A DNA stretch of 64,000 bases. It comes from Mucilaginibacter frigoritolerans. Lineage in GTDB: Bacteria > Bacteroidota > Bacteroidia > Sphingobacteriales > Sphingobacteriaceae. The position numbers and the translations under genes are program-made. Below are positions 1-7,996 of this stretch, in pieces. Location of the stretch: contig NZ_VLLI01000009.1 in the NCBI RefSeq assembly GCF_007830615.1, forward strand, positions 1 to 64,000, in the 5' to 3' direction. Position 1 is the first letter of the stretch. Each line of letters opens with the position of its first letter. The notes beneath the pieces are model-generated. The model made no database searches. It was not told the origin of the DNA and saw nothing but the letters and a program-made list of their open reading frames with translations.

Positions 1-984
1 GCATTAACGGTAACCTATTCAGGCTTTGTGAATGGCGATAGCCAGGCCAGTTTAACTACAGCAGCCACAGCAAGCACGACTGCCACCAGCAGTTCATCCG
101 TAGGAGTTTATGCGATTACGCCAAGTGGAGCAGTAGACAATAACTATGCGATCACTTATATAAACGGAACACTAACGATAACAGATGCAGCTGCGACATT
201 GACATTTGCGCAGATAGCGACCAAAACGTACGGGGATGCCGACTTTAATGGTGGCGCCACTACATCCGGCGGGGAGACCATTATTTATACGAGCAGCAAT
301 CCAGCAGTAGCGACAATTGTTAACGGGTCGATCCATATTACAGGAGCAGGTACTACAACGATCACCGCAACACTGGCAGCCAATGGTAATTATACTACTA
401 TCCCATCTATCAGCAGGCAGTTGGTAGTGAATAAGGCCCAGCAGACGATCAGCTTTGCAGCGATCCCGGTACAGCTGAAGGGTTCGCACTATGACCTGAG
501 CACGATAACGGCCAGTTCAGGGCTTCCGGTAACGTTCAGTTCTGCCAATCCGCTGATAGCAGACATCCAGGGCAGCAGCCTCGGCGCCTTACAGCTGGGT
601 AGTACAGAGATTACGGCAAGCCAGGCAGGAGATAACAACTATGAAGCAGCCACCAGCGTGATCCAGCCGGTAGTGATTATTGATGCCGCAGGTGATGACA
701 TCCTGGTACACCAGGCCGTATCACCGAATGGAGACGGGATCAATGATTTCTTATATATTGAAGGGATCCAGAACTATCCGGAGAATGAAGTGACGCTGAT
801 CAACCGCAATGGGGTGATCATTTACCAGGGCTTTAAATATGACAATACCTCGCATGTATTTGACGGGCACTCCAATCTCACCGGAGCGTTGCAGCAGGCA
901 GGCACGTATTTCTACCGGGTAGAGATTGTAGTGAACGGAGAAAGAAAGAGCAAAACCGGCTACTTCGTACTAAAATATCAATAA
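1..984 (+). CDS. T9SS type B-sorted Ig-repeat surface protein (5' end missing)
   Basis: The frame is already open at base 1, so the N-terminus lies outside the window; 327 residues are visible. Two tandem Ig-like modules are seen (about residues 66-140 and 148-222), each opening with a T-[IL]-[ST]-F-A strand; the first carries the KTYGD signature of MBG-type domains. From about residue 235 to the end is a gliding-motility-associated C-terminal domain (VSPNGDGIND motif, later FDG and GTYFYRVEI), which in Bacteroidota is a type B sorting signal for type IX secretion. The protein is therefore probably secreted or surface-anchored, perhaps as an adhesin. The PorP/SprF-like gene starts 28 bases downstream, the usual partner arrangement. 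By eye this gene has more G+C than most of the window. Confidence 0.85.
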   Translation, partial: ALTVTYSGFVNGDSQASLTTAATASTTATSSSSVGVYAITPSGAVDNNYAITYINGTLTITDAAATLTFAQIATKTYGDADFNGGATTSGGETIIYTSSNPAVATIVNGSIHITGAGTTTITATLAANGNYTTIPSISRQLVVNKAQQTISFAAIPVQLKGSHYDLSTITASSGLPVTFSSANPLIADIQGSSLGALQLGSTEITASQAGDNNYEAATSVIQPVVIIDAAGDDILVHQAVSPNGDGINDFLYIEGIQNYPENEVTLINRNGVIIYQGFKYDNTSHVFDGHSNLTGALQQAGTYFYRVEIVVNGERKSKTGYFVLKYQ

Positions 985-1012
985 AAGGAAGCAACCTGAA
1001 TCAAAAAAAGAG

Positions 1013-1948
1013 ATGAAATTGAAAAAGAGTCATAAGGTGAACAGAGCAGCCAGCGTGGTACTGTTACTATTAATAGGGATCCTGGTAGCCGGAAGTGTAA
1101 AAGGTCAGACGCAGCAGTTCAGTTATACCCAATACATGGATAACCTGACGCCGCTGAACCCGGCCTATTCATTGCTGGACAAGGCGGGATCGCTGAACAT
1201 GCTGGGCAGGAAGGAATGGGTAGGGGTAGACGGGGCACCGACGACCTTCCTGTTCAACGGGAATATCCCGATTCCGACGATCAATGCAGCAGCGGGTCTG
1301 ATTGTCATGAATGACCAGTTTGCCATAGAGCGGCAGACGGAGGTGAATGCCTATTTTGCCAAATCGATCCAGTTGGGTCCTGAGGCCTACCTGGGGGTGT
1401 CGCTGAATGCAGGTGTGCGGAACTATGTAGCCAATTACTCCCAACTGGCCGCCAATGACCCGGTATTTGCGACCGATGTGCGGCAGACCAAGCCGAATGT
1501 GGGCTTTGGGGTGATGTATTATACCGACTGGTATTACCTGGGGATATCGGTACCGGAACTGACTTTTACCAGCCTGGGAACAGCATCGATCCAGAACAAT
1601 AATAACTTTATCAATCATTATTACTTTTCAGGGGCACTGATCACCAATATAGACGAAGACATCAAGTTCAAACCGGCCACGTTGTTCTCCTACGCCAGCG
1701 GGGTACCATTAGTGGCAGACTTCTCGGGCACCTTCTACCTGAAAGAGACGCTGGGACTAGGCGTGAACTACCGTACCAATAATGAGATGGCCGGCATCAT
1801 TACGATCAATGTCAGCTCCTTCCATGTAGGCTACAGTTATCAGTTTGGTACTACCAGCAATAACCTGGGCGGCGCCAATATCCCTACCCATGAGGTTACC
1901 CTGAGCTATCGCTTTGGCAGAACCTCCGGGAATGCTAAACTGCTCTAA
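1013..1948 (+). CDS. PorP/SprF family type IX secretion membrane protein
   Basis: 311 residues. A signal peptide is visible (hydrophobic stretch about residues 15-30, cleavage after V-K-G), followed by the family hallmark Q-Y-M-D-N-L-T-P-L-N-P-A-Y near residue 40 and a beta-rich body ending in V-T-L-S-Y-R-F-G, as expected of an outer-membrane barrel-like protein. Family members act with type IX secretion and are usually encoded beside large proteins carrying type B sorting domains; the preceding gene is exactly that. SprF-type proteins are thought to help export or anchor their neighbour. The start follows an A-rich leader, as is normal here. The two genes probably form one transcript ending at the hairpin at 1975. 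Which cargo this copy serves is inferred from position only. Confidence 0.9.
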   Translation: MKLKKSHKVNRAASVVLLLLIGILVAGSVKGQTQQFSYTQYMDNLTPLNPAYSLLDKAGSLNMLGRKEWVGVDGAPTTFLFNGNIPIPTINAAAGLIVMNDQFAIERQTEVNAYFAKSIQLGPEAYLGVSLNAGVRNYVANYSQLAANDPVFATDVRQTKPNVGFGVMYYTDWYYLGISVPELTFTSLGTASIQNNNNFINHYYFSGALITNIDEDIKFKPATLFSYASGVPLVADFSGTFYLKETLGLGVNYRTNNEMAGIITINVSSFHVGYSYQFGTTSNNLGGANIPTHEVTLSYRFGRTSGNAKLL

Positions 1949-1974
1949 AAAAAGAGATTCATCTTAAATGATAC

Positions 1975-2014
1975 AAAGGGCCTGTGATTGTAGATTACAG
2001 GCCCTTTTGATTTT
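1975..2014 (+). terminator. Rho-independent terminator after the PorP/SprF-like gene
   Basis: A perfect 11-bp inverted repeat (1975-1985 with 1997-2007, arm aaagggcctgt) with an 11-nt loop is followed by a T-rich tail. It lies 26 bases after the stop codon. Confidence 0.85.
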
Positions 2015-2063
2015 GGAAATGGTGATAGAAAAAATATAAATTCGTTTTTGAATTAATATCTAT

Positions 2064-2765
2064 ATGACGTTTGCACAAAAAGTTATCGACTTTAATAAAC
2101 AATTGCAATATACAGGGAATGCATTGCCGACGGGTATCCGTATCATGAATCCTTTTAAGGAGAGTAGCCAGGCATTGTCAATCTCGGACATTTTTTATCA
2201 TAAATATTATGATGATAATGAAAAACGACATATCATTCTGGGTATTAATCCGGGGAGATTTGGTGGTGGATTAACGGGTATCCCATTCACAGATCCAAAA
2301 CGACTGCTCACAGAATGTAATATCAACTACATAGGGAAGGCAACGCATGAACCATCCTCGGTTTTTGTATATGAAATGATCAATGCATATGGTGGAGTTG
2401 AGGCATTTTACAAGAAATTTTATATTAATTCGCTTTGCCCACTCGGTTTTACAACATCTGAAGCTAAAGGGAACGAGAAAAATTATAATTATTACGATAG
2501 TAAAGAACTCACAATAGCGGTTACTGATTTTGTAATTGAGAATATAAAAAAGCAAATTGATTTAGGGGTGCAAACCGACGTGTGTTTTTGTTTTGGTACC
2601 GGAAAAAATGAAGCTTTTTTAAGCAAATTGAATGAACAGTACAATTTTTTTAAAAAGATTGTTGCTTTGGAACATCCGCGGTTTATTATGCAATATAAAA
2701 CTAAAAATAAACAGTTTTATATTGATAAGTATCTGTCAGCATTTAATTCGGTAAACAATAAATAA
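2064..2765 (+). CDS. SMUG2-type uracil-DNA glycosylase family protein (DUF4918)
   Basis: 233 residues. The uracil-DNA glycosylase superfamily motif 1 is seen as GINPGRFGGGLTGIPFTDP around residue 60, and motif 2 as EHPRFIMQY around residue 205, with Asn in motif 1 and His in motif 2. This matches the SMUG2 subfamily, of which a Pedobacter member has been characterised. Such enzymes excise uracil and related damaged bases from DNA in the cytoplasm. It stands alone between a terminator and a decayed gene, with an AT-rich leader. Family assignment is firm; the exact substrate range cannot be read from the sequence. Confidence 0.85.
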   Translation: MTFAQKVIDFNKQLQYTGNALPTGIRIMNPFKESSQALSISDIFYHKYYDDNEKRHIILGINPGRFGGGLTGIPFTDPKRLLTECNINYIGKATHEPSSVFVYEMINAYGGVEAFYKKFYINSLCPLGFTTSEAKGNEKNYNYYDSKELTIAVTDFVIENIKKQIDLGVQTDVCFCFGTGKNEAFLSKLNEQYNFFKKIVALEHPRFIMQYKTKNKQFYIDKYLSAFNSVNNK

Positions 2766-2920
2766 CTCCTATTTTCGAGTTTGATTTCCCTGGAATTTCA
2801 ACTAAATTGAGTATTACTTTATAATTACAGCGTTAAAGGGTTCACCGCGGTATAATTAATTTACTTCTTAAAGCATATTCTCTTCCTGGAAAACTCGTTT
2901 TTGTCTTGCTTTAACAGAAA

Positions 2921-3454
2921 TTAGTATATATTGTTTATCCATCAGTATTAGATCCTGATCATACCAATTTTCCACGTACTACTGACCGCATAACTTCATT
3001 CAACGAGATAATTATTGCCAGAAAGTTTAGTGATAGGTTTTCTTTACAGGTTGTGCCAACATTATCACACCAAAATGCAGTAACTGGTTATTATACAAAA
3101 CTTGATAGCACCTCATCTACTGTATTTGAAGAAATGAAACATGATCAATTTGGAATAGCAGCAGCCGGCAGATTTAAAATATCAGAGGTTACCTCTATAA
3201 TTGTTGACTATGACCAGCCTATTACCAAACAGCCAACTAATAATGCTCATCCAAACTTAGCAATCTGATTTGAATTTACAACGAGCAGCCACACCTTCCA
3301 GATATTTATGGGAAACTACACCTTGCTTAATCCTCAGCATGATAATTTATACAACGCAAATAATCCTTTTGCCTATACAGATGCAAATGGCAGAAAGATA
3401 AAAGGCGGTCAATTCTGTTTTGGATTTAACATATCCAGGTTATGGAACTTTTAA
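2921..3454 (+). pseudogene. 3' remnant of a DUF5777 outer-membrane beta-barrel gene
   Basis: Translated continuously, this stretch matches the C-terminal half of the intact DUF5777 gene at 6040-7035: shared blocks include IIARKF, AAGRFKIS against SASGRYKIS, VDYDQP against VNYDQP, and the identical ending NISRLWNF. The 5' half is missing and the frame is closed at 2912. One in-frame TGA (3266-3268) stands where the intact copy has Gly (GGT), so GGA to TGA is the likely lesion; the frame is otherwise open to the stop at 3452. It lies immediately before a near-copy of the cytochrome c gene, so it is part of a duplicated segment. A single ATG-started ORF inside it is not a real gene. Confidence 0.85.
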
Positions 3455-3520
3455 TTAAAACAATATTGATTATCAATGCTTTATTGGTAGAGTTTAAGTA
3501 AGCTTAATAAATAAAAAATC

Positions 3521-3928
3521 ATGAAAAAGAAAATGATGTTATTTGCTTTTGTGTTAGCAGCAGGCACAATGAGTTTTGCTTTTACTATTATTCAGCAACC
3601 TAAGCCCTGGCCCGTGCCGGATAAAAATGCGAAAATGGCTAACCCGGTAAAATCAAGTGCCGAATCAATCAATAATGGTAAAGCTTTGTGGAACTTAAAT
3701 TGCGCCTCATGCCATGGGAAAAAGGGACTTGGGGATGGCAGCAAAGCCGCACAATTAAAAACGACACCTCAGGATATGACAGTGACAGCTTTTCAATCTC
3801 AAAGCGACGGATCTGTTTATTATAAAATTTCAGAAGGGCGTGATGATATGCCAAGCTTTAAGAAAAAAATTCCTGACGCAGAAGATATCTGGAGCCTGGT
3901 TAATTATATCCGTACAGTTAAAAAATAA
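3521..3928 (+). CDS. Periplasmic class I cytochrome c, duplicate copy A
   Basis: 135 residues: an N-terminal signal peptide (AFVLAAGTMSFAF), then a single haem domain with the CXXCH site C61-A-S-C64-H65 and a likely axial Met in the DDMPSF motif about residue 110. It is a small monohaem electron carrier, presumably periplasmic. It differs from the copy at 7102-7509 at only seven residues (for example N60 against H60 just before the haem site), and the upstream bases are almost identical too. In copy B the gene ends the barrel-containing block; here it follows the broken barrel gene. The terminator seen after copy B is decayed here, so read-through into the following genes is possible. Confidence 0.9.
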   Translation: MKKKMMLFAFVLAAGTMSFAFTIIQQPKPWPVPDKNAKMANPVKSSAESINNGKALWNLNCASCHGKKGLGDGSKAAQLKTTPQDMTVTAFQSQSDGSVYYKISEGRDDMPSFKKKIPDAEDIWSLVNYIRTVKK

Positions 3929-4239
3929 TACCCTTTAATACTAAAGGAAATTGACCCGCTGTAGCCTTTTTAACCTGTTTGTTTTCAGTGTTTAAAGCGC
4001 TCATAGCAGGTCAATACTTAAGGTTCCCCTCTCCGCAAAACTCCTCTTTTTACCCAATTTAGGGTGAAAATTAAACAATAAAATTAATAAGGCTTAACCA
4101 ACAAGCTTAATAATTGTTTTTCCTTTAATCACGGTTATATCATTTATTATAATGACAGCCGTCACTTTTCCTATGTCCGTTACAGGGTACTTTAGCACCT
4201 GAAAAAAGTATAATTCATCCACACTATAAATTTTCAAAT
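3929..4239. other. Gene-free stretch between cytochrome copy A and the haem lipoprotein gene
   Basis: No credible ORF is present. The first 50 or so bases are a degenerate version of the bases after cytochrome copy B, with the terminator hairpin lost. There is a weak inverted repeat (3950-3960 with 4005-4015, one mismatch). The rest is AT-rich and probably holds the promoter of the following operon, but no clear TAnnTTTG box was found. Confidence 0.5.
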
Positions 4240-5592
4240 ATGAAATTTTTACAAGACAGAAAATTCTGGGTAACTACATCATTGATCCTTATTTTAGGAT
4301 ATGTAGTAAGCTGTACAAAAAAGGACCAGGTGGTAATTAATAATGCACCGGTAAGCACATCTACATTAGTGTCCGTTAAAACGGCAAGCGCTCCAATTAT
4401 AGATGGCTCCGTTGATGGTGTTTGGGCAAACGCCCCAAAGTTAGAAGTTACCGCAACAGTCCCTGATCCGGGTAACGGAACATTTGAAGGTTATATTGGC
4501 TTGAGTTATAATATAACTTTAAGATCATTGTATGATGCCAATAATGTTTACTTTCTGGTTCAATGGAATGATCCGGATGAAAGTTTATTAAATACACCGG
4601 TAACTTATAACCCAACGACTAAATTATGGACCAGGCAATCAAGTAATTACACCTTTGATGTTAATGGAAATATAACAAGTGTTCCTTTTAACGAAGATAA
4701 ATTCGGATTTCAATGGAACATTAATAACTCTGTGGCATTATTTGCATCACAAAGCTGTTATGCCACCTGCCATCTAAACACGGCTACACAAACATTAAAC
4801 GCTTCAAATGTTTTAGTAACCAGTAATCCAAGCGCAGGGGGGAATCACTATACCAATGGCCCCGAAGAAAAAGCAGATCTTTGGCATATTCACTTAATGC
4901 AGGATCAGGCTTATGGTTTTGCCGATGATGATTATATTGATTGGGCTGGCGGACAGGTAAATGCAAACGGGCGCCACTCAGATGGTGCAATGGTAACTTC
5001 AACAACTGCAGGAGTGCCAACATATTCAAAAGTGCCGGGATCAGTAACCAATACACAAACGTTGAAAATTACCGGTACCAGTACTTCAGTTACCGTACCT
5101 GGATGGGTTGTTAAAAACCAGACCAACGGGTATGCATTATTAACCAATAGTATTACTGCCGGTGTAACTGTAACTGCATTAACAAATGTAACAGCCGAAG
5201 ATGGTAGCACCCCAGCTTTTTTGGTAACCGCTGTAGATGCCAATGGTGTACTTACCTTATCTGATGGCACTACAATTGATCCTACTGCTACTACTGCTTA
5301 CAATACCACATTTGACAATAATGGCAATATTACAGGAGTTGGCGCCAATGCCATTCCAGGTTTAATAATGCAAAAATACCAGGGAAGCCGTAGCGACATT
5401 CCATTTAAAGCGGTTTACACCGGGTCAGGATGGATACTTGAATTAAAGAGGGCACTTAAAACAGCCGATACCAACTTGCAGGATGTTGATTTTTCCCCAT
5501 TGTCTGACGTGAACTTTGGTATAGCTGTATTTAACAAAGCCAGCACAGCACACGCTATTGAGCCTGGTCTTACTTTGCATTTCAAACAGTAA
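4240..5592 (+). CDS. Haem-binding lipoprotein of the ethylbenzene dehydrogenase gamma-like fold, CX3CH site
   Basis: 450 residues. A lipoprotein signal ends at Cys25 (LGYVVSC). The body begins with the S-A-P-I-I-D-G-S-V-D-G-V-W strand typical of the cytochrome c-552/DMSO-reductase-like haem-binding domain (EB_dh), with the A-D-L-W-H-I-H element near residue 215. A C173-Y-A-T-C177-H178 motif is CX3CH, one residue longer than the standard c-type haem site. The region 265-370 is a Thr/Val-rich, possibly Ig-like insert. It is likely a periplasmic or outer-membrane electron carrier. It heads the cluster with the CX4CH lipoprotein, barrel, cytochrome and NrfD module. The post-lipobox linker (INNAPV) resembles that of the next gene (INDAPV). 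Confidence 0.75.
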   Translation: MKFLQDRKFWVTTSLILILGYVVSCTKKDQVVINNAPVSTSTLVSVKTASAPIIDGSVDGVWANAPKLEVTATVPDPGNGTFEGYIGLSYNITLRSLYDANNVYFLVQWNDPDESLLNTPVTYNPTTKLWTRQSSNYTFDVNGNITSVPFNEDKFGFQWNINNSVALFASQSCYATCHLNTATQTLNASNVLVTSNPSAGGNHYTNGPEEKADLWHIHLMQDQAYGFADDDYIDWAGGQVNANGRHSDGAMVTSTTAGVPTYSKVPGSVTNTQTLKITGTSTSVTVPGWVVKNQTNGYALLTNSITAGVTVTALTNVTAEDGSTPAFLVTAVDANGVLTLSDGTTIDPTATTAYNTTFDNNGNITGVGANAIPGLIMQKYQGSRSDIPFKAVYTGSGWILELKRALKTADTNLQDVDFSPLSDVNFGIAVFNKASTAHAIEPGLTLHFKQ

Positions 5593-5630
5593 GTAATTGA
5601 CCTGTTCTTTTGCCACTTAAAATCAAGATC

Positions 5631-6029
5631 ATGTCAAAGAAAAAAACAATAATAGGCTTTATACTGGTAATGCAGTTGCTGTTTATAATAAACAGCTGTA
5701 CCAAAACCACTACTGTTCCTATAAACGATGCTCCGGTAATAACAACAACGGTAAGCTTCTCGAAAGATATACAGCCCATATTAACCAAAAGCTGTGCTTT
5801 AAGCGGGTGTCATAACGGAGCTATTGCGCCAAATTTATCGGCCACGAGCTCATATGACGCACTGGAAGGCGGAAATCTTGTTAATACAGGTATTCCCGCA
5901 AACAGTGTGGTGTATTTATGGCTAACCGGAAAAGAAGCTATATCGATGCCTGCCGGTGCACCAAATAACCCCTCAAATATTAATGCCTTAATGCTTGCCT
6001 GGATTACCCAGGGCGCTAAAAACAATTAA
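5631..6029 (+). CDS. Small haem-type lipoprotein with CX4CH motif
   Basis: 132 residues from the ATG at 5631; a TTG 21 bases earlier would only add a poor leader before the lipoprotein signal. The lipobox is F-I-I-N-S-C23. After a short linker comes S-F-S-K-D-I-Q-P-I-L, characteristic of planctomycete-type cytochrome c domains, then C55-A-L-S-G-C60-H61, a CX4CH spacing. A later Met (SMPAG) could be a second ligand. It is probably a membrane-anchored periplasmic electron carrier. It sits 38 bases after the EB_dh-like lipoprotein gene and 10 bases before the DUF5777 gene, clearly in one operon. Haem attachment at the lengthened motif is inferred. Confidence 0.7.
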   Translation: MSKKKTIIGFILVMQLLFIINSCTKTTTVPINDAPVITTTVSFSKDIQPILTKSCALSGCHNGAIAPNLSATSSYDALEGGNLVNTGIPANSVVYLWLTGKEAISMPAGAPNNPSNINALMLAWITQGAKNN

Positions 6030-6039
6030 AAAACAACTC

Positions 6040-7035
6040 ATGAAAACACATAATAGTTATTCATCATCAATTTACGGTTTTACAAGGGTTTGCCTGGTAA
6101 TTGTATTTGCCTTAAGCATGGGTAATGTAATGGCGCAGAATGCCCAGGCACCTGTTAAAAAAGACACGACAACTAAAGATACTGTAAAAAAGGTTACAGC
6201 CCCTGCTGATACAACAGCTGCTGCTCCTGAAGTAAAAAAGAAATCGTTTATAAAAAACACATTTGACGGCAATTACATTATCGACAATCAAACTGTAATG
6301 GTACCCATAAAAGGAACATTTGAATTTGATATTCAGCACAGGTTTGGAACGGTAGATAATGGCTTTAAAGATTTGTTCGGTTTGTTTGCGAGCGCTACCA
6401 TGAAACTGGGTTTTAGCTATACACCTGTCAATAATTTACAGATAGGTTTTGACGCTACCAATGAAAAAATGGAAGTGGACCTAAACGCAAAATGGGCCAT
6501 ACTTAAACAAACCAAAGATGGCTCCATGCCGGTAAGTGTAACTTATTTTGGAAACGCGATGGCTAATACGCAGGCAAACAGCGTTGCCTTAATTTATGTA
6601 ACAACAGGCGATCGTTTTGCCTACTTCAACCAGCTTATTATTGCCAGAAAGTTTACCGATAAGTTATCTATTCAGGTAGCGCCGAGTTATACACATTTTA
6701 ACGACTTACAAGGTTATTTAAATGGTGAAGGAAAACCTATGCCAATTTATAACAACGATAATTTTTCTGTTTCGGCATCAGGAAGGTATAAAATTTCCGA
6801 TGGAGCATCCCTTATCGTAAATTATGATCAGCCGTTAACTCAAAATCCGGCTGATAATCCTCATCCCAATATCAGTTTTGGTATTGAAATGCGGACAAGT
6901 GGTCACGATTTCGAGATATTCTTTGGCAACTATAGTTCCCTTATGCCCGAAAATAATGCCTTATTTAACCAAAATGATTATAAAAAAGGACAGTTTTTAA
7001 TTGGATTTAATATATCCAGATTATGGAACTTTTAA
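6040..7035 (+). CDS. DUF5777 family outer-membrane beta-barrel protein
   Basis: 331 residues from the ATG at 6040 (an upstream TTG extension overlaps the previous gene and hides the signal peptide). Signal peptide to about A32, then a Lys/Thr/Pro-rich linker (residues 35-65), then a beta-rich barrel: the TFEFDIQHRFGTVDNGF block is the family hallmark and the chain ends NISRLWNF with a terminal aromatic residue, as outer-membrane barrels do. Its function is not established. Its position between haem lipoproteins and cytochromes suggests a role in electron transfer at the outer membrane, for example housing or docking cytochromes. A truncated paralogue lies at 2921-3454. Confidence 0.8.
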   Translation: MKTHNSYSSSIYGFTRVCLVIVFALSMGNVMAQNAQAPVKKDTTTKDTVKKVTAPADTTAAAPEVKKKSFIKNTFDGNYIIDNQTVMVPIKGTFEFDIQHRFGTVDNGFKDLFGLFASATMKLGFSYTPVNNLQIGFDATNEKMEVDLNAKWAILKQTKDGSMPVSVTYFGNAMANTQANSVALIYVTTGDRFAYFNQLIIARKFTDKLSIQVAPSYTHFNDLQGYLNGEGKPMPIYNNDNFSVSASGRYKISDGASLIVNYDQPLTQNPADNPHPNISFGIEMRTSGHDFEIFFGNYSSLMPENNALFNQNDYKKGQFLIGFNISRLWNF

Positions 7036-7101
7036 TTAAAACAATATTGATTATCAATGCTTTAGTAGTAGAGTTTAAGTAAACTTAATAAATAAAAAAT
7101 C

Positions 7102-7509
7102 ATGAAAAATAAACTGATGTTATTTGCTTTTGTTTTAGCAGCAGGCACAATTAGTTTTGCCTTTACAAATATTCAACAACCTAAACCCTGGCCCGTGCCG
7201 GATAAAAACGCAAAAATGGCTAATCCGGTAAAATCAAGTGCCGAATCAATTAATAATGGTAAAGCTTTGTGGAACTTACATTGCGCCTCATGCCATGGGA
7301 AAAAAGGGCTTGGCGATGGCAGTAAAGCCGCGCAATTAAAAACTACACCACAGGATATGACAGTTGCCGCTTTTCAATCACAAAGCGACGGATCTGTTTA
7401 TTATAAGATTTCCGAAGGACGCGATGATATGCCAAGCTTTAAGAAGAAAATTCCTGACGCAGAAGATATCTGGAGCCTGGTTAATTATATCCGCACTCTT
7501 AAAAAATAA
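7102..7509 (+). CDS. Periplasmic class I cytochrome c, duplicate copy B
   Basis: 135 residues, signal peptide then one haem domain with C61-A-S-C64-H65 and a probable axial Met in DDMPSF. It is 128/135 identical by direct comparison to copy A. It follows the intact DUF5777 gene by 66 bases and is followed by a strong terminator, so the barrel and this cytochrome close the first part of the cluster. Likely a soluble periplasmic shuttle between the inner-membrane quinol module downstream and the haem lipoproteins upstream; this role is inferred from context. Confidence 0.92.
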   Translation: MKNKLMLFAFVLAAGTISFAFTNIQQPKPWPVPDKNAKMANPVKSSAESINNGKALWNLHCASCHGKKGLGDGSKAAQLKTTPQDMTVAAFQSQSDGSVYYKISEGRDDMPSFKKKIPDAEDIWSLVNYIRTLKK

Positions 7510-7533
7510 TAGCCTCGAAGACGAAAGAAAATT

Positions 7534-7560
7534 GGCCCTGCTTTGTTAGGGCCTTTTTTG
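7534..7560 (+). terminator. Terminator after cytochrome c copy B
   Basis: Inverted repeat ggccct/agggcc (7534-7539 with 7548-7553) with an 8-nt loop followed by six T. The equivalent bases after copy A have lost the stem. Confidence 0.8.
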
Positions 7561-7691
7561 TTTAAGTGCCAAAATCTTAGATGGTTTGTTAAGCTTTGTT
7601 TGTGATAATCGTCATTATTTTGCTCGTGTATCATCATTCTTTAGTCACTACTATTCATCTACCTTCACATCAATATAAATGGCAATTATTT

Positions 7692-7970
7692 ATGAACAAT
7701 AAAGAAAATACAACACCCGACAATTCACCAGCACGAAGAAAATTTGTATGGAGTGTTGGTATCCTGTCCTTATTTGCAATGGTTTCGGCAGCTGTTAAAA
7801 CCCCTTTTTTAAAGAGTAAAAATATCAAATTGGGCAATACAACAGTAAAAAATAAAACTGTAAAAATGCTTACACAGGACGGCAGGCTTGTTGAAATAGA
7901 CGAAACTTTATTAACGGCAAGCCGCAAAAAAGTAACGGATGCTGAATTGCAAAACTGGATCAAAAAATAA
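7692..7970 (+). CDS. Small twin-arginine membrane or exported protein
   Basis: 92 residues from the ATG at 7692; longer starts add an implausible hydrophobic leader. A twin-arginine signal-like N-terminus is seen (A-R-R-K-F-V-W-S, residues 15-22) followed by a hydrophobic segment. The C-terminal half contains V-K-M-L-T-Q-D-G-R-L-V-E-I-D, closely matching V-K-L-L-S-V-D-G-E-I-I-E-V-D in the N-terminal region of the Fe-S protein encoded 26 bases downstream. No cofactor motif is present. I do not recognise a named family. It may be an accessory or assembly factor for the Fe-S/NrfD module, or a second partner sharing the same docking strand. Confidence 0.65.
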   Translation: MNNKENTTPDNSPARRKFVWSVGILSLFAMVSAAVKTPFLKSKNIKLGNTTVKNKTVKMLTQDGRLVEIDETLLTASRKKVTDAELQNWIKK

Positions 7971-7996
7971 GGTAATACTTTAATCAAAAAACGGTA

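Noticed and set aside
172..489. Antisense ORFs opposite real genes (for example 172-489, 1169-1618, 39606-40019, 58052-58531)
   Set aside because: They are shadows of well-supported genes, with no family match or start signal.
3053..3268. 71-codon ORF as a separate gene
   Set aside because: It is an internal piece of the truncated DUF5777 gene, with the same frame continuing past the TGA.
3266..3268. TGA read as selenocysteine in the barrel remnant
   Set aside because: The intact copy has Gly here, the 5' half of the gene is lost and no selenocysteine signal is evident; a nonsense mutation is simpler.
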